Shown: positions 1 to 6,818 of the stretch, one piece after another
How the letters are laid out: each line of letters opens with the position of its first letter
Position numbering within the stretch: position 1 is the stretch's first letter
Source of the DNA: an uncultured Bacilli bacterium
GTDB lineage: Bacteria > Bacillota_I > Bacilli_A > RF39 > UBA660
Assembly (NCBI GenBank): GCA_947624855.1
Contig: CANQMC010000021.1
Location: 1 to 14,555, forward strand
Direction: 5' to 3'
Length of the DNA stretch: 14,555 nt
The notes under the pieces: model-generated
What the model saw: the letters and a program-made list of their open reading frames with translations, nothing else
Database searches by the model: none
What the model was told of the DNA's origin: nothing
Position numbers and translations under genes: made by a program

Positions 1-650
1 ATTGGCTCTCCAGATGATGGACCACTTGTACCTGTTCTTCCGAACTTTACCCAGTTATTATCTACTGTTCCTCTATAATAATAGGTTGGTCCATAATCAT
101 CTGTATCTTCATATATTCCATTTGTTTGTTCTCCACATCCACTTGAACATGCTGTTTTACTAAAGTTTGGTTTATCTAAATTTACTTCTATTGTTCCTAA
201 TGCTGTTTTTACTTGTTTTGTTGTTGCTATATCAAAGTATAAATAACATTTATCTTCTTTTAATAGTTTTGCTATTGTATGATTTCCATCTATTGTTTTT
301 AATACTGCTTGATCATCTTTTTGTGTTTTATTTGAATCTTTATAACATCCACTTTTAGTAGTATTAATTACAAAATTTCCTTCTGGCATTCTGTCTATTG
401 CTTGATAACAATTATCATCAGTACATCCTTTTGCATTTTGCTGATACATTGCCATTATTTTAAAATCATATTTCTTTATATGGACTTCTCCTTCGGCAAA
501 TGGTATTATTTCTTGATATGTATAGTTTGCTTTAGAACCTTTTAATATTATTACACTTCCTATAGCTACTATTACTACTAACCCTATAAATATTTTTTTA
601 AAGTTAAAACCTTTTCTTAGTGTCTCAAATTTAATTCCTGTATCTTTCAT
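1..650 (-). CDS. Membrane-anchored surface protein, C-terminus beyond the window
   Basis: Only the first 216 codons are present; the frame runs off the left edge without a stop. Residues 1-19 are short and basic, about 20-36 form one hydrophobic segment (IFIGLVVIVAIGSVIIL), and the rest is hydrophilic and presumably outside the cell. This part has seven cysteines, several close together (C76/C81, C168/C172), which could form disulfides. Around residues 188-204 is a module reading YYYRGTVDNNWVKFG. I recall similar modules (YYFRG..NNYV.FG, often followed by WRI.RINGDG) from large repetitive surface proteins of AT-rich gut Firmicutes, so this is probably the front of such a protein. The start is the ATG at 650 behind GGAGAG (656-661). 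It is transcribed divergently from the XRE gene at 824 from a strong promoter at 720-748. The function is unknown: the family assignment is from memory, while the membrane anchor is directly visible. Confidence 0.7.
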   Translation of the reverse strand, partial: MKDTGIKFETLRKGFNFKKIFIGLVVIVAIGSVIILKGSKANYTYQEIIPFAEGEVHIKKYDFKIMAMYQQNAKGCTDDNCYQAIDRMPEGNFVINTTKSGCYKDSNKTQKDDQAVLKTIDGNHTIAKLLKEDKCYLYFDIATTKQVKTALGTIEVNLDKPNFSKTACSSGCGEQTNGIYEDTDDYGPTYYYRGTVDNNWVKFGRTGTSGPSSGEP

Positions 651-719
651 AATATCTCTCCATTCTATATGATATTTATCTAATATCAACTATATTAGAT
701 TTTTATCATTTATATCAAA

Positions 720-748
720 AGTATATCATTTTAAATAATTTCAGTCAA
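720..748 (-). promoter_or_regulatory. Near-consensus sigma-A promoter of the 1-650 surface protein
   Basis: On the minus strand TTGACT (748-743) is followed by 17 bases and TATACT (725-720), with an extended TG at 728-727. The predicted start is near 713, giving a leader of about 60 nt before the ATG at 650. No equally good promoter for the divergent XRE gene was found in 651-823. Confidence 0.8.
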
Positions 749-823
749 GTGTTTTATGCTATTTTACGACGTTACGTTTTATATTTTTTTATTTTATGTA
801 ACAATTATTTTAGGTGAATTATA

Positions 824-1288
824 ATGCGTCTTAAAAATGTAAGAAATGAATATAAAAAAACGCAAGAAGACATTGCTAAAATATTAGATGTTAAAAGAAA
901 TACATATTCTATGTGGGAATTAGAACATGATACTATACCTTTAAAGAAATTAATAATATTATCAGAATATTATGATGTTTCTTTAGATTATCTATTAGGT
1001 TTAAATAATTTAAAACAATATAAAAATTCTATGCCTTTTGATAAAAATAAATATTTAATTAGATTAAAAGATATTAGAAAAAGTAATCTTTTAACTCAGG
1101 ATTTATTAGCTGACATTTTAAATACAACCAATAGTGTTATTTCAAGATATGAATCAGGAATAACTTTTATTTTAACTATGTTTTTAGTTGAATATTCTAA
1201 AATATTTAATTTATCTACTGATTATATAATGGGTAAAATTGATAAACCTATTAAATTAAAAATTGAAACTATTGAAAAAAAATATTAA
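824..1288 (+). CDS. XRE-family transcription regulator with two tandem HTH domains
   Basis: The 154-residue protein is two Cro/CI-type helix-turn-helix units joined head to tail. The first spans about residues 1-60, with the HTH around 13-33 (TQEDIAKILDVKRNTYSMWE). The second spans about 77-140, with the HTH around 91-111 (TQDLLADILNTTNSVISRYE). Each unit ends in the usual tail (SLDYLLG, STDYIMG), so the gene probably arose by internal duplication. There is no sensor, peptidase or membrane domain. The start is the ATG at 824, six bases after AGGTGA (812-817). It lies divergent to the surface-protein gene at 650 and may control that gene or itself. The spacer contains the partial palindrome ACGTTACGT (769-777), a possible but unproven operator. 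DNA binding is confident; the target is unknown. Confidence 0.88.
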   Translation: MRLKNVRNEYKKTQEDIAKILDVKRNTYSMWELEHDTIPLKKLIILSEYYDVSLDYLLGLNNLKQYKNSMPFDKNKYLIRLKDIRKSNLLTQDLLADILNTTNSVISRYESGITFILTMFLVEYSKIFNLSTDYIMGKIDKPIKLKIETIEKKY

Positions 1289-1294
1289 AAAAAA

Positions 1295-1310
1295 TAAGAA
1301 TTTCTTCTTA
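1295..1310 (+). terminator. Weak hairpin after the XRE gene
   Basis: TAAGAA (1295-1300), loop TTTC and TTCTTA (1305-1310) form a perfect 6-bp stem, followed by CTTTTG. The stem has little GC and the T-run is short, so termination here would be inefficient at best. Confidence 0.3.
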
Positions 1311-1314
1311 CTTT

Positions 1315-1331
1315 TGTCGATTTATGTCGAA
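1315..1331 (+). promoter_or_regulatory. Tandem Spo0A-box-like pair
   Basis: TGTCGAT (1315-1321) and TGTCGAA (1325-1331) are direct repeats exactly 10 bp apart, one helical turn, on the same face. The Spo0A box is TGNCGAA, and the known abrB operator has two such boxes with the same 10-bp head-to-tail spacing. The second copy matches 7/7 and the first 6/7. The pair ends about 45 bp before the predicted start of the candidate small RNA at 1376, a plausible activator position. No Spo0A is visible in the window, so the regulator is inferred. Confidence 0.4.
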
Positions 1332-1340
1332 CGATTTTTC

Positions 1341-1369
1341 TTTACAATTATTTATTTTTAATTTAAAAT
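1341..1369 (+). promoter_or_regulatory. Promoter of the candidate small RNA
   Basis: TTTACA (1341-1346), a 17-base spacer and TAAAAT (1364-1369) match sigma-A well (5/6 and 5/6). Transcription would start near 1376, one base before the 12-bp stem. No protein-coding gene follows on this strand. Confidence 0.5.
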
Positions 1370-1375
1370 AATTTT

Positions 1376-1449
1376 TTGAGTGTTAGTATTTACTCCTTTA
1401 ACTAAATTTCTTTTGTATGCAAGATCCTTATTACTAACACTCATTTTTT
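1376..1449 (+). ncRNA. Candidate small RNA of about 75 nt with a closing 12-bp stem
   Basis: TGAGTGTTAGTA (1377-1388) pairs perfectly with TACTAACACTCA (1432-1443), and TTTTTT (1444-1449) follows, so the right side is an intrinsic terminator for plus-strand transcription. A good promoter places the start right at the left arm. The result is a short free-standing transcript with a 43-nt loop. The loop holds two C/U-rich stretches complementary to ribosome binding sites: CTCCTTT (1393-1399) and TCCTTATTA (1425-1433). Such stretches are typical of Gram-positive base-pairing small RNAs that block translation starts. The second could pair with the leader of uvrB, which contains TAATAAGGA. The 3' end overlaps the stop codon of the convergent gene at 1441. 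On the minus strand the stem is followed by A-rich sequence, so it is not a terminator for that gene. Alternatively this is only an unusual large-loop terminator of the XRE transcript. Confidence 0.45.
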
Positions 1450-3273
1450 ATTGGTGTAAATTAATCCTATTATTAATGGTAAAGTAATTACTAATGGGAA
1501 GATGTATCTAAAATAAGTATTAACTGGGCCAACTATACACGTAAATAATAACATGAAAGCTGGTATTAAAAGCGTTATAAATTTTTTGGCTTTATTAACT
1601 ATTAAGTAACATATTAGATACATATAAATCCAAACAGTAAAACCAATATTAACTTGAGCACCTAAAACAGGAATATAAGGATATGATGTAGCATAGGCAC
1701 TTAAAATATTTCGTGGTATTTTTAATTTGTTATAATGATAATTTAAATTACTTTCACTTAATCTTTTATCATAATTATAATAAACATACCAATTTGATGT
1801 ATTAGGATAAAAATAACCATATACATTATTTATTGTAGCATCTATATAAACACCAGGATGTTTTAATAAACCTTTAAACCAAACGTTTAAATATGCTTTT
1901 AAATCTTCATTAGTTGCATCTTTATTAAATTCATTTTTAACAGGATCGGAAATATTAGGTTTATAACGGTCTTTTAAAGTATCATAGTTTAATATTTTAT
2001 CTATTATTTTTTTATCTTGGTTAGTTAAATCATTATCATAATATTTAACATATCTAGCTGTTTGTTGAAAAGGAACACTTAACATTTCTCTAATACTTCC
2101 TGGCGAAATATGATATATTGGTAATATTATTTTATTATGAGTTGTATAAATAAAAATACTAGATATTAAAACAATGAACAACGGTAATCTTTTGGATTTT
2201 AAAATAATTAATAATACTAAAAGACTAACTGCTAAAATATATATTGCATTATGTCTTACTAGCATCATTATTATTAATAATAAAGTAAATATAATATATT
2301 CTTTAGGTTTATAATTATTAGTCATTATTTTATGAACTTCAATTATATAAAATATTAATAAAGCTCCAAAGAAAGTATCTTTAACACTAGACATAGCATA
2401 AAGAGGAAATACTGGTATTAGTGAAAACATTAATAAAATTATAAAGCGATAAATGAAAGGTAACTGTTGTTTTTTTAAATATACTAAAGCATAAGTCATG
2501 GCACTTATTACAACAAATACTTGAAAAATAGTAAATAAGAATAAGCCAAAGTTTAGATTACCTAATAAGTAACCTATTTTAGCAAATCCACCTAAAATAA
2601 AAGTATGGAATATAGGATGATGATTAGTAATTAAAACATTAGGATCAACTAAATTAACACTTTCAATATAACTAGTAGCAATTCCAAAATATTGTTTTAT
2701 TTGATTAGAGGGATCAGGTGATAAGATAGCAGGATAAAAACTAATAAAATAAGGTAACCAACATATTAAAATAAAAATAATAATTGTTTTATAAGGATGT
2801 TTTTCATAATAATTTTGAAATTTTTGTAATATATTAGGTAATTTAATATTTTTAATATCAAATGATTTTAGTTTATTAGAAATAAGATTAATAATTGTAC
2901 TTAATAATAAATAATATGTTATAAATTTAATTAAAGATACTAATAATAAAATAATATTACCAGTTACCAAACTAGAATCTTTAACTACACTGTAACTAAA
3001 GCCAAAAACTAAAAAGAAAGTAAATATTAAACTTAAAATATTATATGGTTTCTTTTTAGGAATATCTTTATATTTTTGATAAAAGATAAATAAAGCAATT
3101 GTTAATATTAAAATTAGAATAAATGAAGTATTAGTATAACTATATTTAATTAATTCTTTTAAAGAAAAAGTATCTAAACTTTTTTTTACTATTACTAATT
3201 CTTTTAAAACAAATTCTGAATATAAAGATAAGGTTGTTAAAATACTTAAAATAAATATTTTTAGTTTTTGCAT
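1441..3273 (-). CDS. DUF6020-like polytopic membrane protein, probable GT-C-type glycosyltransferase
   Basis: The 610-residue protein has many hydrophobic segments along its length. After the segment around 165-182 comes WLPYFISFYPAILSPD with an acidic residue at the membrane exit (SPD, 185-187), then NHHPIFHT (217-224). This arrangement, with an aspartate in the first large outer loop, is what I recall of DUF6020 and of GT-C glycosyltransferases, which use polyprenyl-phosphate sugars outside the cell. About residues 385-500 form a hydrophilic domain between late membrane segments. The frame is open to a GTG at 3282, but that GTG lies inside the Shine-Dalgarno TAGGTGA, so the start is the ATG at 3273. 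It follows uvrB by 52 bp and probably has its own weak promoter (3291-3319). Its 3' end is convergent with the candidate small RNA. The sugar and acceptor are unknown. Confidence 0.7.
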   Translation of the reverse strand: MQKLKIFILSILTTLSLYSEFVLKELVIVKKSLDTFSLKELIKYSYTNTSFILILILTIALFIFYQKYKDIPKKKPYNILSLIFTFFLVFGFSYSVVKDSSLVTGNIILLLVSLIKFITYYLLLSTIINLISNKLKSFDIKNIKLPNILQKFQNYYEKHPYKTIIIFILICWLPYFISFYPAILSPDPSNQIKQYFGIATSYIESVNLVDPNVLITNHHPIFHTFILGGFAKIGYLLGNLNFGLFLFTIFQVFVVISAMTYALVYLKKQQLPFIYRFIILLMFSLIPVFPLYAMSSVKDTFFGALLIFYIIEVHKIMTNNYKPKEYIIFTLLLIIMMLVRHNAIYILAVSLLVLLIILKSKRLPLFIVLISSIFIYTTHNKIILPIYHISPGSIREMLSVPFQQTARYVKYYDNDLTNQDKKIIDKILNYDTLKDRYKPNISDPVKNEFNKDATNEDLKAYLNVWFKGLLKHPGVYIDATINNVYGYFYPNTSNWYVYYNYDKRLSESNLNYHYNKLKIPRNILSAYATSYPYIPVLGAQVNIGFTVWIYMYLICYLIVNKAKKFITLLIPAFMLLFTCIVGPVNTYFRYIFPLVITLPLIIGLIYTNKK

Positions 3274-3290
3274 AAACTTCACCTATGAAT

Positions 3291-3319
3291 AATTTATCAC
3301 AATTTAAGTTGTTTTACAA
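3291..3319 (-). promoter_or_regulatory. Possible promoter of the DUF6020-like gene
   Basis: On the minus strand TTGTAA (3319-3314), 17 bases and TAAATT (3296-3291), with extended TGA at 3299-3297, sit just before AGGTGA. Each hexamer matches consensus 4/6. It lies in the 52-bp gap after uvrB, so read-through from uvrB may also supply transcripts. The leader would be very short, as at 11350 and 14388. Confidence 0.35.
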
Positions 3320-3325
3320 TTGTTA

Positions 3326-5272
3326 TTATGATTTTTTCATTTCAAATAGAATATCACGAAGTTCCATGGCTCTTTCAAAATCAAGATTTTTAGCAGCTTC
3401 TTGCATTTCTGTTTCAATTGTTTCAATGATATCTTCTTTTTCTTTTTTAGTCATTTTTGGCTTTTTAGCTTTATTTTCTATTTCATTAGATACAACTTCT
3501 TTTATTTCTTTTTCGATTGTTTTTGGAGTTATATGATGCTCTTCATTATATTTCATTTGAATTTCACGACGTCTTTTAGTTTCATTTATGGCCTTATTCA
3601 TAGCTTCACTTATTACATCAGCATACATGATAACATGACCATTGGCATTACGAGCACATCGACCAATGGTTTGAATTAAACTACGATCACTTCGTAAAAA
3701 TCCTTGTTTATCGGCATCTAAAATACATATTAGACTAACTTCAGGAATATCTAAGCCTTCTCTTAAAAGATTGATACCTACAATACAATCATAAATGCCT
3801 AAACGTAATTCTCTTATTATTTTAAGACGTTCAAGGGTTTTAATTTCACTGTGGAGGTAGGCTACTTTGATACCCATTTCTTTTAAATAATTAGTTAATT
3901 CTTCACTCATTCTAATCGTTAAAGTAGTAATTAAAACTCTTTCATTTTTAGCTTGACGAATTTTTATTTGTTCAATTATATCGTCTATTTGACCAGTTGT
4001 TTGTTTAATTTCAATAGTAGGATCTAATAAACCAGTTGGTCTTATTATTTGTTCAGCATAAATATTATGGGTATGTTCTAATTCGTAATCACCAGGTGTT
4101 GCTGAAACATATATGGCTTGATTGATTTTATTTTCAAATTCGGTAAAGTTAAGAGGACGATTATCAAGGGCACTAGGTAAACGAAAACCATAATCAACTA
4201 AAGTTTGTTTACGCATTCTATCTCCATTATACATGCCTCGAACTTGAGGTAAAGTAACATGAGATTCATCAACTACTAATAAAAAATCTTTGGGGAAAAA
4301 ATCTATTAAACAAGTTGGAGTTTCCCCTGGCCCTCTTAAAGCTAAATGTCTAGAATAGTTTTCTACTCCATTGCAAAATCCAGTTTCTTTTAACATTTCA
4401 ATATCATAATTTGTTCTTTCTCGTAAACGTTGTTCTTCTAATAATTTTCCTTCTTCTTTAAGTTCTATTAAACGAGTTTTAAGTTCTGCTTCTATTCTTT
4501 TAATTGCTTCTTCTAATTTTTCAGGACTAGTTACAAAGTGAGAGGCTGGAGATATTGTTATAGTTTTTTTATCAGCAATGGTAACGCCTGTTATGGGATC
4601 AAATGTAGATATACGATCAATGGTATTTCCAAATAATTCTATTCTTATTCCTTGTTCATGTTCATTAGCGGGTATAATATCAATGATATCACCACGACAA
4701 CGAAAAGTTCCACGATGAAAATCTAAATCATTACGTTCATAAGTCATGTCAACTAAACGATTTATTATATCATTTCTTTTTATTTCTTCATTTAAATTTA
4801 AAATTAACATTGATTTTTCATATTCTTCTTTTTCACCAATACCATATATGCATGAAACACTAGATACTACAATAACATCTTGATAATTTATTAAAGCGGA
4901 TGTTGCACTGTGACGTAGTTCATCAATTTCATCATTAATTGAAGCATCTTTTTCAATGTAAGTATCACTTGATGGAACATATGCTTCTGGTTGATAATAA
5001 TCATAATATGAGACAAAATATTCAACATGATTATTAGGAAATAATTCTTTTAATTCACTGTAAAGTTGACCAGCAAGTGTTTTATTATGAGCTAAAACTA
5101 AAGTTGGTTTATTAACTTCTTTAATAACATTTGCTATTGTAAAAGTTTTACCAGTTCCAGTTGCCCCAAGTAAAACTTGTTCTTTTTTACCATTTTTAAG
5201 ACCTTCAATTAACTCTTTAATTGCTTCTGGTTGGTCACCACTTGGTTTATATTTTGATACTAAATCGAACAT
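3326..5272 (-). CDS. uvrB: Excinuclease ABC subunit B
   Basis: UvrB is the damage-verifying helicase-like subunit of bacterial nucleotide excision repair. It is loaded by UvrA and then recruits UvrC for incision. The protein has 648 residues, close to the usual size, and all landmarks are present: the N-terminus FDLVSKYKPSGDQPEAI, Walker A GATGTGKT (36-43), the beta-hairpin region with YYDYYQPEAYVP (89-100), Walker B DESH (335-338), helicase motif VI QTIGRCARN (534-542) and a C-terminal UVR motif (about 615-648) that contacts UvrC. The frame extends upstream to 5323, but the ATG at 5272 follows AAGGAGG at ideal distance and gives the family N-terminus. No uvrA or uvrC is in the window. A promoter lies at 5367-5395, with a palindrome beside its -35. 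The Bacillus-type LexA box (GAAC-N4-GTTC) is not present. Confidence 0.98.
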   Translation of the reverse strand: MFDLVSKYKPSGDQPEAIKELIEGLKNGKKEQVLLGATGTGKTFTIANVIKEVNKPTLVLAHNKTLAGQLYSELKELFPNNHVEYFVSYYDYYQPEAYVPSSDTYIEKDASINDEIDELRHSATSALINYQDVIVVSSVSCIYGIGEKEEYEKSMLILNLNEEIKRNDIINRLVDMTYERNDLDFHRGTFRCRGDIIDIIPANEHEQGIRIELFGNTIDRISTFDPITGVTIADKKTITISPASHFVTSPEKLEEAIKRIEAELKTRLIELKEEGKLLEEQRLRERTNYDIEMLKETGFCNGVENYSRHLALRGPGETPTCLIDFFPKDFLLVVDESHVTLPQVRGMYNGDRMRKQTLVDYGFRLPSALDNRPLNFTEFENKINQAIYVSATPGDYELEHTHNIYAEQIIRPTGLLDPTIEIKQTTGQIDDIIEQIKIRQAKNERVLITTLTIRMSEELTNYLKEMGIKVAYLHSEIKTLERLKIIRELRLGIYDCIVGINLLREGLDIPEVSLICILDADKQGFLRSDRSLIQTIGRCARNANGHVIMYADVISEAMNKAINETKRRREIQMKYNEEHHITPKTIEKEIKEVVSNEIENKAKKPKMTKKEKEDIIETIETEMQEAAKNLDFERAMELRDILFEMKKS

Positions 5273-5366
5273 AACTTTCCTCCTTATTATTACTAGCCGA
5301 TAATATGACGTTTGGTTTTTCAATGGGAATGTATTTAAAAATAAAATAACATTAAATTTCTTAATT

Positions 5367-5395
5367 ATTTTAACACTTTATATATTATAAAACAA
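5367..5395 (-). promoter_or_regulatory. Promoter of uvrB
   Basis: On the minus strand TTGTTT (5395-5390), 17 bases and TAAAAT (5372-5367), with extended TGT just before the -10. The start is near 5360, giving a leader of about 88 nt. The outer two bases of the -35 overlap the palindrome at 5394-5415. Confidence 0.5.
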
Positions 5396-5415
5396 GAACT
5401 TTGGTTATAGTTCTT
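5394..5415. repeat. Perfect 7-bp inverted repeat next to the uvrB -35 box
   Basis: AAGAACT (5394-5400), loop TTGGTTAT and AGTTCTT (5409-5415). It lies between two divergent promoters, where a terminator would serve no gene. It has no T-run of note on either strand, so an operator is more likely. The protein that would bind it is unknown. Confidence 0.5.
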
Positions 5416-5496
5416 ATTATTAGTATTTAACAAAAAAATATTTTTATTATTTATTCATTTTTTAAGATTTAAATTAATAAAAAACTTAGATAATTG

Positions 5497-5525
5497 TTGA
5501 CAATTCTTTTTAATTAAGATATATT
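5497..5525 (+). promoter_or_regulatory. Strong promoter of the 5552 gene, with an overlapping palindrome
   Basis: TTGACA (5497-5502), exactly 17 bases and TATATT (5520-5525). The start is near 5532, about 20 nt before the ATG. The -35 sits inside the palindrome AATTGT-TG-ACAATT (5492-5505), a possible repressor site. Confidence 0.8.
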
Positions 5526-5551
5526 AAAATTAGATTTTGGAGGTTTTATAA

Positions 5552-6043
5552 ATGAATAATAATTGGCGAGATAAAATTGGAAATAAAAAAAGAACTAAAG
5601 ATGATTATTGGGAATTAGATTTTTATAATGAATTTATGGATTTAGTGGATAATTGTGTGGCTATTACTGCAAAGTATAATTGGAATTTTTGGGGAAGTGG
5701 TTCTAAAAATCGTTCAATAACAGCTTCTCAATGGTTTAGAGATGGCAAATCTATTTCACTTCTTTTGAAACCTACAGAAAATTATCATTATTATGCTTGT
5801 TTTGAAAATGTTGGTAATCCTAATAATTTAAAAAATTATCAATATACTACATTTGTGGGAGAAACATTAGAGGAAGCTTTAAAATATTTAGAAAATTATA
5901 TTATAGAAAATAGTAATCCTTTAGATTATGAAAATGATAGAATATGTGTAGAAGGTAAAGCTTATGATGATTATTATTTCCGGGCTAAATGGATTCAAGA
6001 TGCAATGATTGAAGAATTAGGTCTTAATAAAATGCGTAATTAA
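5552..6043 (+). CDS. Hypothetical soluble protein, 163 residues
   Basis: I do not recognise this protein. It has no signal peptide or membrane segment and is rich in aromatic residues (many W, Y and F) and in Asp/Glu/Asn. The N-terminus (about 1-18) is hydrophilic and charged. The middle (about 40-105) contains NWNFWGSGSKNRS and alternating hydrophobic stretches suggesting a beta-rich fold, and 108-122 (LEEALKYLENYIIEN) looks like an amphipathic helix. The C-terminus contains DDYYFRAKWIQDAMIEELG. The start is well supported by GGAGG (5539-5543) eight bases before the ATG and by a near-perfect promoter. It is single-gene transcribed and ends at a strong shared terminator, convergent with the small basic protein at 6066-6182. 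It is divergent from uvrB, but nothing in the sequence ties it to repair. Confidence 0.85.
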   Translation: MNNNWRDKIGNKKRTKDDYWELDFYNEFMDLVDNCVAITAKYNWNFWGSGSKNRSITASQWFRDGKSISLLLKPTENYHYYACFENVGNPNNLKNYQYTTFVGETLEEALKYLENYIIENSNPLDYENDRICVEGKAYDDYYFRAKWIQDAMIEELGLNKMRN

Positions 6044-6080
6044 AAAGTAGTTCTTAAATTTATAACTACTTTGTTTTTTT
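6044..6080. terminator. Bidirectional terminator between convergent genes
   Basis: AAAGTAGTT (6044-6052) pairs with AACTACTTT (6064-6072), a perfect 9-bp stem with an 11-nt loop. On the plus strand T7 (6074-6080) follows after one G; on the minus strand TTTTTAATT follows. The stem overlaps the TAG stop of the small gene at 6066. It serves both the 5552 gene and the small basic protein gene. Confidence 0.85.
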
Positions 6081-6182
6081 CTTTTTAGCTAAATTTTTAT
6101 TTATAAATCTTACTTTAACACCTTTTACGCGGCCAAATTGCTTTTTTACTCCTTTTGGTAAATTAACTTTATATGTTTTCAT
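6066..6182 (-). CDS. Small, highly basic protein of 38 residues
   Basis: The frame reads MKTYKVNLPKGVKK through to LAKKKKTK and a TAG stop. Fifteen of 38 residues are Lys or Arg and none is Asp or Glu, so it most likely binds RNA or DNA, or another anionic surface. It has no hydrophobic segment. It is real rather than random because it has an ideal Shine-Dalgarno (AGGAGG, six bases before the ATG at 6182), its own extended -10 promoter (6209-6217) and a proper terminator. It lies 54 bp after the gatD-like gene on the same strand. I do not recognise a family; similarity to small ribosome-associated basic proteins is only general. Confidence 0.75.
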   Translation of the reverse strand: MKTYKVNLPKGVKKQFGRVKGVKVRFINKNLAKKKKTK

Positions 6183-6208
6183 ATTGCACCTCCTCAAATC
6201 ACTTTTTA

Positions 6209-6217
6209 ATTATACCA
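6209..6217 (-). promoter_or_regulatory. Extended -10 promoter of the small basic protein
   Basis: On the minus strand TGGTATAAT (6217-6209) is a perfect extended -10. The -35 region is poor, as allowed for TGn promoters. The start is near 6202, about 20 nt before the ATG, and the box lies in the short gap after the gatD-like stop. Confidence 0.65.
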
Positions 6218-6236
6218 TTATTTTGGGAAAAATACA

Positions 6237-6818
6237 TTATTTTGTTAAAAGTTCCACAAAAAAGTTGGTTAATTTTTCATTGCGAGCTAAAAGAGGTCCT
6301 ATTAAAGATGTTACATATAAATTATGATATGTATATCCTTCCATGAGAGTATCATTATTTCCATATCCTTGTTCAATATTAAAAATTAAATTACTAGTTG
6401 TTTTTATTAAATATTCAGTATTTTGAAAACCTTTTATTAATTCATTACATAAAGTACAGGTTGCTGTTACATCAGATACTTTTCGTTCTTCATAATAATT
6501 TATTTCATATAAATCTAAAAATTCTAAAATACTTAAAGCATTGCCTGTTACTAAAAATACTTTTTCTTTTTTTATTGCATTTAATATGTCTTCTTTATAA
6601 GGTTTTAAACGTTCTTTTACAATATCTAAATAAGCTTTACGGCCACTTCCTAAATAAATAAAATCATATTTATTAAATTCTAATTTGTTTTCTTTATCAA
6701 TATTTATTATTTTATATTTTATTTTTTTTTGTTTTAAAGCATAGGCTAAAGCTTTTATATTACCATTTTCGCCATATAAATTTAATTCTTTAGGATAAAG
6801 ATTTGCTATAGTTATCAT
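6237..6818 (-). CDS. gatD: GatD-like class I glutamine amidotransferase with the catalytic residues missing
   Basis: GatD normally hydrolyses glutamine and passes ammonia to MurT, which amidates the D-glutamate of lipid II. The family is recognised by LNLYGENGNI (12-21), YLGSGR (55-60), GYGNND (151-156) and SLIGPLLARN (171-180), and by its position after murT. In canonical GatD, as I recall it, the nucleophile lies in a CGGYQ-type motif and the catalytic His in a YLHGP-type motif. Here these read VTGNA (90-94) and SLIGP (171-175): Thr91 replaces Cys and Ile173 replaces His. The only cysteines are C121 and C124. At 193 residues it is also about 50 shorter than Staphylococcus GatD. It should therefore not act as a glutaminase and may be a structural or regulatory partner. 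The ATG at 6818 overlaps the murT stop by 4 bp (ATGA), with AAGGAGG inside murT, so the two are translationally coupled. Confidence 0.8.
   Translation of the reverse strand: MITIANLYPKELNLYGENGNIKALAYALKQKKIKYKIINIDKENKLEFNKYDFIYLGSGRKAYLDIVKERLKPYKEDILNAIKKEKVFLVTGNALSILEFLDLYEINYYEERKVSDVTATCTLCNELIKGFQNTEYLIKTTSNLIFNIEQGYGNNDTLMEGYTYHNLYVTSLIGPLLARNEKLTNFFVELLTK

Noticed and set aside
167..358. Plus-strand leucine-rich open frame opposite the surface protein
   Set aside because: It is antisense to a better-supported gene with promoter and ribosome binding site, and its low-complexity Leu/Tyr composition is typical of a shadow in AT-rich DNA.
769..777. ACGTTACGT partial palindrome upstream of the XRE gene as its operator
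   Set aside because: It is short and single, and no promoter for the XRE gene could be placed relative to it. It is mentioned only as a possibility in the gene entry.
1377..1443. 12-bp inverted repeats as ends of a small mobile element (MITE)
   Set aside because: The total is only 67 bp, there is no target-site duplication, and the T6 on one side plus a promoter on the other fit a short transcript better.
5394..5415. Inverted repeat as an intrinsic terminator
   Set aside because: It lies between two divergent promoters and lacks a T-run on either strand, so a terminator has no gene to serve.
5475..5491. 17-base sequence identical to 8217-8233 (TAATAAAAAACTTAGAT)
   Set aside because: In DNA this AT-rich about one such 17-base match is expected by chance in a window of this size, and the two contexts differ (promoter upstream region versus terminator).
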